A stretch of 60,000 nt of DNA from Takakia lepidozioides (lineage: Eukaryota > Streptophyta > Takakiopsida > Takakiales > Takakiaceae), in NCBI GenBank assembly GCA_030704615.1, contig CM060731.1, forward strand, positions 20,400,001 to 20,460,000, written 5' to 3'. Each line of letters starts with the position of its first letter. Position 1 is the stretch's first letter. Under the pieces are notes generated by a model that saw only the letters and a list, made by a program, of their open reading frames with translations, did not search any database and had not been told where the DNA came from. Positions 56,050 through 60,000 of the stretch are shown in pieces. Both the position numbers and the translations under genes were made by a program.

Positions 56050-58440
56050 CTTCCTAGGGACTGGTCATGGCACCCTTTTTTCCTAGTCTTAGCTTCATGA
56101 TTAGTGATCGTGCTTTCAGCACAGCATATTCATGGCCCGTCTTGTGCCTCCTCTCATAGTCCCTGGTCTGTTGTCTTTGTCCCATTTTAACGTTAGCCTT
56201 GAGCTGCGCATCTAGTTCAGCCAAGAACTTTACTTTGTCTTGTAGCTGTTGAGCAATTGCTGCCGGAGAATCATCCGTATTCACCACTTGGGTGAGATCT
56301 TGTAGCCTATTATCCACACCCAGCCTTGGCAGTCGCCCTGTCAACACCTGGAATGGTGAAAATCATGTGGTAGATTGTATTGACATCCGGTAGCCCAAGA
56401 GAGCCCTGTATAAATTTTGGTCCCACTCGGCATCCCCAAGTACTCCCAGTGTTGTGATGCTTTGCTTCAAGGTCTTGATGATCCTCTCGACCATCCCATT
56501 GCATTGTGGCCAGTACGGTGCGTTGTGTTCGCGTCTGATCCCAAATCTGTCAGATACTTTGGCAAACTCACCACCCCACTCAGATCCATTATCAGAAATA
56601 ATCACCATATGACACCATATCTGCTAATTATCTCTTCTTCCAAAAATCTGGCTGTTAGAGCTGCAGAATGACCTGACACTGGGCATGCCTCCACCCACTT
56701 GGAATAGTGGTCAATGGCCACGAGTACATATTTGTTTCCTCTTTTGGTGACTAGAAAAGGGCCTGCCGTGTCAATGGCTATTTGCTAGAACAGATCAACA
56801 AGAGGAATGCTATTAAGTCTGGATGAACCTGAAGGTACCAAGCCCTTGTGACTGGCACTCTCACTCTGGACATTTCAGCAGCACGCTGCGGATCCCTTGG
56901 TTTCGGTTGTGCCAGAAGTATCTCCTGCAAATCTCCTCTTGTGTTTTTCGCACTCCCAAATGCCCAATTATGGTGTGCAAATGCAGAATTATTGCTTGGC
57001 GGTTTGCTTTTGGTGGCACGAGCTTGCCCTCATAGAAGACTTCCCCTTCTGCGTAGGAGTATTGCCTGGCCCGGCGTACAGCTCGTGCTTTCTCCTCCCG
57101 GCTCAAGTAGTCATTTGGCTCACCAAATGCAAGTATATGCATGCATTCGATATCGTCAAGTATGTCAGGCTGTACTTCCTCCCGATGTGTGCACATTTCC
57201 TCCTCATCACTGCACACAGTGGCACCTTCTCCTAGCTGCTCAGCTTCCAAAAGTAAGTTTACTTGTTCCTTTTTGGTGGGAGTCACCCACATTCATCTCC
57301 CCTTTGACAAAAACATCTCATCATTCATGGTTTTGGTATAGGGTCTTTCATCTAGGTTGCTCCGCCAGTGAGCTCTGTCATCCATGATGCTGGCAGAAGA
57401 CCTTGCTTGAGAGCCCAGACCCATGCTGCAGCCCTCTTCTCTTGGCTGTCTTGCCTGGTCTTTATGGCTGTTGCCACTGCTGGAGGTTTTTGAGAGCGAG
57501 GTACTCACTCCCGGCACTGTACACTTGCTGGTGTCATCTCCCTGTGCGGTGGCACCATGCAGCTCTTCCAATCGCTGCTTCCATTTTCTCGTCTGCACCA
57601 CATTAATTGTGGGTAACATGCTGGGCCCCCAATCACTTAATGGCCTCTCCTTCTGTTCTCTCTGTTTCCCACGCACTGCGCTCATTGCTGATTCAGAGTT
57701 AGCCTCATATCTTGTGGGTGACACTGAACAGGTACATGCGTTCTGTCCTTTGCACTGGCTGCAGCAGCTGCATAGTTGTAAGCCCCTCCGTGCTCCATTC
57801 CTTAGTTCCGGGTTGTCACACACTGAATCACCTATACTGATTGGTATGGCTCCCACGCCAGCTGATTCAGACACATCCGCAACAGGCTTCTCCCGATCTG
57901 TCATGTTTTCATTGGGGCCAATGTCAGTTGTGCACCTCCCAAGCTCAGATGCGCATCCCCCAGCATTGCTGTCACCTGGAGCCTGTACTGACAACAGAAT
58001 GCCCTTCATAGCTACAACAGGCTGCATGGCCATCTTGCATTCATCAGCCTGAGTTGCATTCTTTTCTGTACTCTGGCCACCCTCCATCTTCTGAATTACA
58101 CCATGCAGGAGGGGCGCCATGTTCCACACACCCTCTTCATCATTCGGATCGTCCAGATCAAATTGCCAGGTTGTGGCCTTCATCAGACCGGCCCACCACT
58201 GTCGATCATCCTACCAGCAGCTGGCGGCTTGGCACGCCCTTTGCCTGTCTGTGTTGCATTCTGTTCTACAGTCGTCATGTTGATGGTGGGCATGACACCG
58301 CCCCACTCTTCCCTGGTGGATTGTGCATACACCATTGGCCACCCGCCATAATGCTTGGGCTCAACAACTGCCTTTGCTTCATCACATTTTCTTGCCTCCT
58401 CCTGATCCAGTGCAGGCTGCCTTACATCCATTGTGTGGCC
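56050..58440 (-). mobile_element. Ty3/gypsy-type retrotransposon remnant: tether, integrase zinc finger and core
   Basis: Minus strand. 58183-57293 encodes a 296-residue linker of unknown role. After a single in-frame TGA (57293-57295) the same frame continues (57292-56861) into the HHCC integrase finger (LHTIIGHLGVRKTQEEI...LLKCPEC). The integrase core follows with breaks: IAIDTAGPF (first Asp), KWVEACPVSGHSA, SDNGSEWGGEF (second Asp), YWPQCNGMVERIIKTLKQS (Glu). The C-terminal part ends near 56054. Stops or shifts at 57293, about 56795 and about 56625 make it non-functional. Reverse transcriptase and RNase H would lie upstream (higher coordinates), where the sequence is instead broken and then replaced by the second SWIM-MULE copy. 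Confidence 0.82.
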
Positions 58441-58895
58441 AGAGTGTAGGCCGCTGCTACAGCTTCTCTAAGTGACAAATGCAGCTACCCTTGGCTGCTC
58501 GTGGTTGGTTTCATGTTCGACAGATGCCCTTGCCCCACCAATCGCTGTTGCCACCCCTTCACGTGGTGCAGTGCTCATCTTCCTGCACTTAAGATATCCT
58601 GCCAGATAATCTTCACACACAGCTTTCTCACATTCACTCACTATACTGATATTTTGCAACACTTCATGCAGGCAGGATTCAGTGCGTGGGACTGTGCGCG
58701 GGACTGCGTTCAGGATTCACCAGGCATTAATGCTCACAAGTGCCTGTATTGGCATCGATATCCATTACCATTCCTTGATGGTCAGAAACGTTTCTATCTT
58801 TGGCCCTTCTTCCACTCAACTGTTTCCATAGCCTGGCAATACCCTTCAGCTTGCCTTGTATTCTACTGGCACCCTTCCCCTTTCTTGACTGACTT

Positions 58896-60000
58896 GGCTG
58901 CAGAGGCGAATACATTGTTCCAGACAATTTGTGCCAGGTGGTTATCATCTGGGGCTGCATGAGAAGACGGTATGAGGGCTCTAGAAGATTGGCTGGCATT
59001 TTAGCACTTCCGGTATAGACAATGGAGAGCATGCATGACAACGGTACGTGAATTTGAGAACATGCAAATTTCATTGACTTTGTATCTATTTGCAATCATG
59101 TGTGTTGTGGTGGGGTTGCCTGTCCTCTGTCTGATGTATGTTTTCACATTTTGCAGCACTTGTCAATTGAGGGGATGGTGGACATGCCCTCTTGCAATCT
59201 GGCGGAGACAGTGCACAATGTATGGTTGCAGCAATCTAGAAAGCGGGGCCGGGATTTGTATGTGGCAACGACATATGATCTAATTCGAGCTCTACAGCAA
59301 CAAACGAGATATTGGGAGTTCTTGCGGGTGGCATTGGTGGCAAGGGTCCAGACAAGTCTGAGTTGATATTGCGAGCAGCAAGAAGATCGGGGGATCCGAA
59401 CAAGATTGTCAGGGCTGTCAGCATGTGTGCGGAAGGAACTCCACTGGTGTCCAGAGTTCCCCATGTAGAGGGCGAGGAGAGATTCGGGTCTTGTAAAGGA
59501 AATTGAACACCCCTCCTGGCTCGGATGCGGACTCCCACAGGCCGGACAGGGACAACTTTTCCACTCCGCGTGTTCCATTGCATCACAGGTTTGTTTCCAG
59601 AATATCCAGTGCAGATGATCCTTTGTCACAAAGCCAAAGGCAGCCATCTCCCACTGCGAGTGCAATGGGGCAGGAGGCGAACGTGCTCCCCCCAGTGGTG
59701 GAGTCCATGTGCCCCGACGAAGTCTGACACATAGAACGCACCAGTGCTGGGTCTCGAGTGAAGTGCACGGCAATCAGAGCAACCAAACGTGAGAAGTGCA
59801 GGTCCTCCATATCCAGAGGCAAGGTCCGCACTCCGGCTCCGACCTTCATTGGTTTGTTCACGCCTTACGGGCAAGCCGAGGCGACGAACCACAAATTCTG
59901 GTTCTGCCCTGACGACTGTGGTAGATGCGTGCGTGGGACTGTGCGACCATCGGTTGTCATGAAGCCTCCTCCGCCAAGCGTTTGGCCTGTGAAGATGGGG
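58896..60000 (+). pseudogene. Broken second SWIM-MULE transposase copy, truncated at both ends in this window
   Basis: Matches codons from ADTLFQTIRAWW onward of the intact gene: LEDWLAF, intron 59044-59156, LSIEGMVDMPSCNLAETVHN, RGRDLYVATTYDLIRALQQQTRY, EGTPLVSRVPHVEGEERFGSCK, then SVVMKPPPPSVWPVKMG at the window end. Lesions: a damaged codon stretch after GAA (about 58960), TAG for Trp (about 59004), a one-base shift near 59330, another near 59500, and TGA for Trp in V-W-HIER (about 59728). The 5' part is missing; sequence joining the gypsy remnant lies there instead. Confidence 0.85.

Noticed and set aside
57403-58052. Plus-strand frame of 209 codons with hydrophobic stretches
   Set aside because: Antisense of the gypsy tether frame on the minus strand, which continues into a recognisable integrase.

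Overview
The window looks like nuclear DNA of a land plant, probably a seed-free one (fern, lycophyte or bryophyte). The evidence is intron-rich genes of plant-specific type: a PWWP/CID HUA2-like protein, a peroxisomal uricase ending in SKL, a PPR-DYW organelle RNA-editing factor and OSB-type PDF motifs. These sit in a dense background of plant retrotransposons and DNA transposons. The species cannot be fixed from sequence alone, and all gene models here come from reading frames, splice sites and family resemblance only.

Layout. 1-9 kb is repeat-rich. It holds a LINE fragment on the minus strand split by a complete miniature LTR element (TRIM) whose LTRs carry a tRNA-like cloverleaf, then a second LINE fragment on the plus strand, a BED-finger fragment, and a 1.5-kb array of about 20 palindromic units containing two tRNA-derived SINEs. 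10.4-14.8 kb (minus) holds an intronless-looking PPR-DYW gene whose 5' end runs into exons encoding three OSB-type PDF motifs. 15.2-18.5 kb (plus) is a uricase gene in 8 exons whose phases all agree. 20.4-22.7 kb has Ty3/gypsy chromovirus remnants and a possible LTR promoter with heat-shock elements. 22.8-29.25 kb is bounded by a 26-bp inverted repeat and contains a shuffled, decayed copy of the PPR/PDF locus, as expected of a Pack-type transposon. 31.9-41.9 kb (plus) is a HUA2-like gene in 11 exons. 45.6-48.0 kb (minus) is a broken gene with a ParB/sulfiredoxin-like DGNHR motif, divergent from an apparently intact SWIM-finger MULE-like transposase gene at 48.8-52.3 kb (plus). 52.7-54.1 kb has palindromic ACGT-core repeats and a minisatellite. 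56-58.4 kb (minus) is a Ty3/gypsy integrase remnant. 58.9-60 kb (plus) is a second, broken SWIM-MULE copy that runs off the window.

How the parts relate. Uricase and HUA2-like are ordinary host genes (purine breakdown in peroxisomes; nuclear RNA processing/chromatin). The PPR-DYW and PDF parts both point to organelle nucleic-acid metabolism and may form one chimeric gene. Most of the rest is mobile DNA. The most unusual items are the TRIM with a Pol III-type tRNA-like module in both LTRs, the PDF-PPR-DYW arrangement and its captured copy, and the divergent ParB-like/SWIM-transposase pair.
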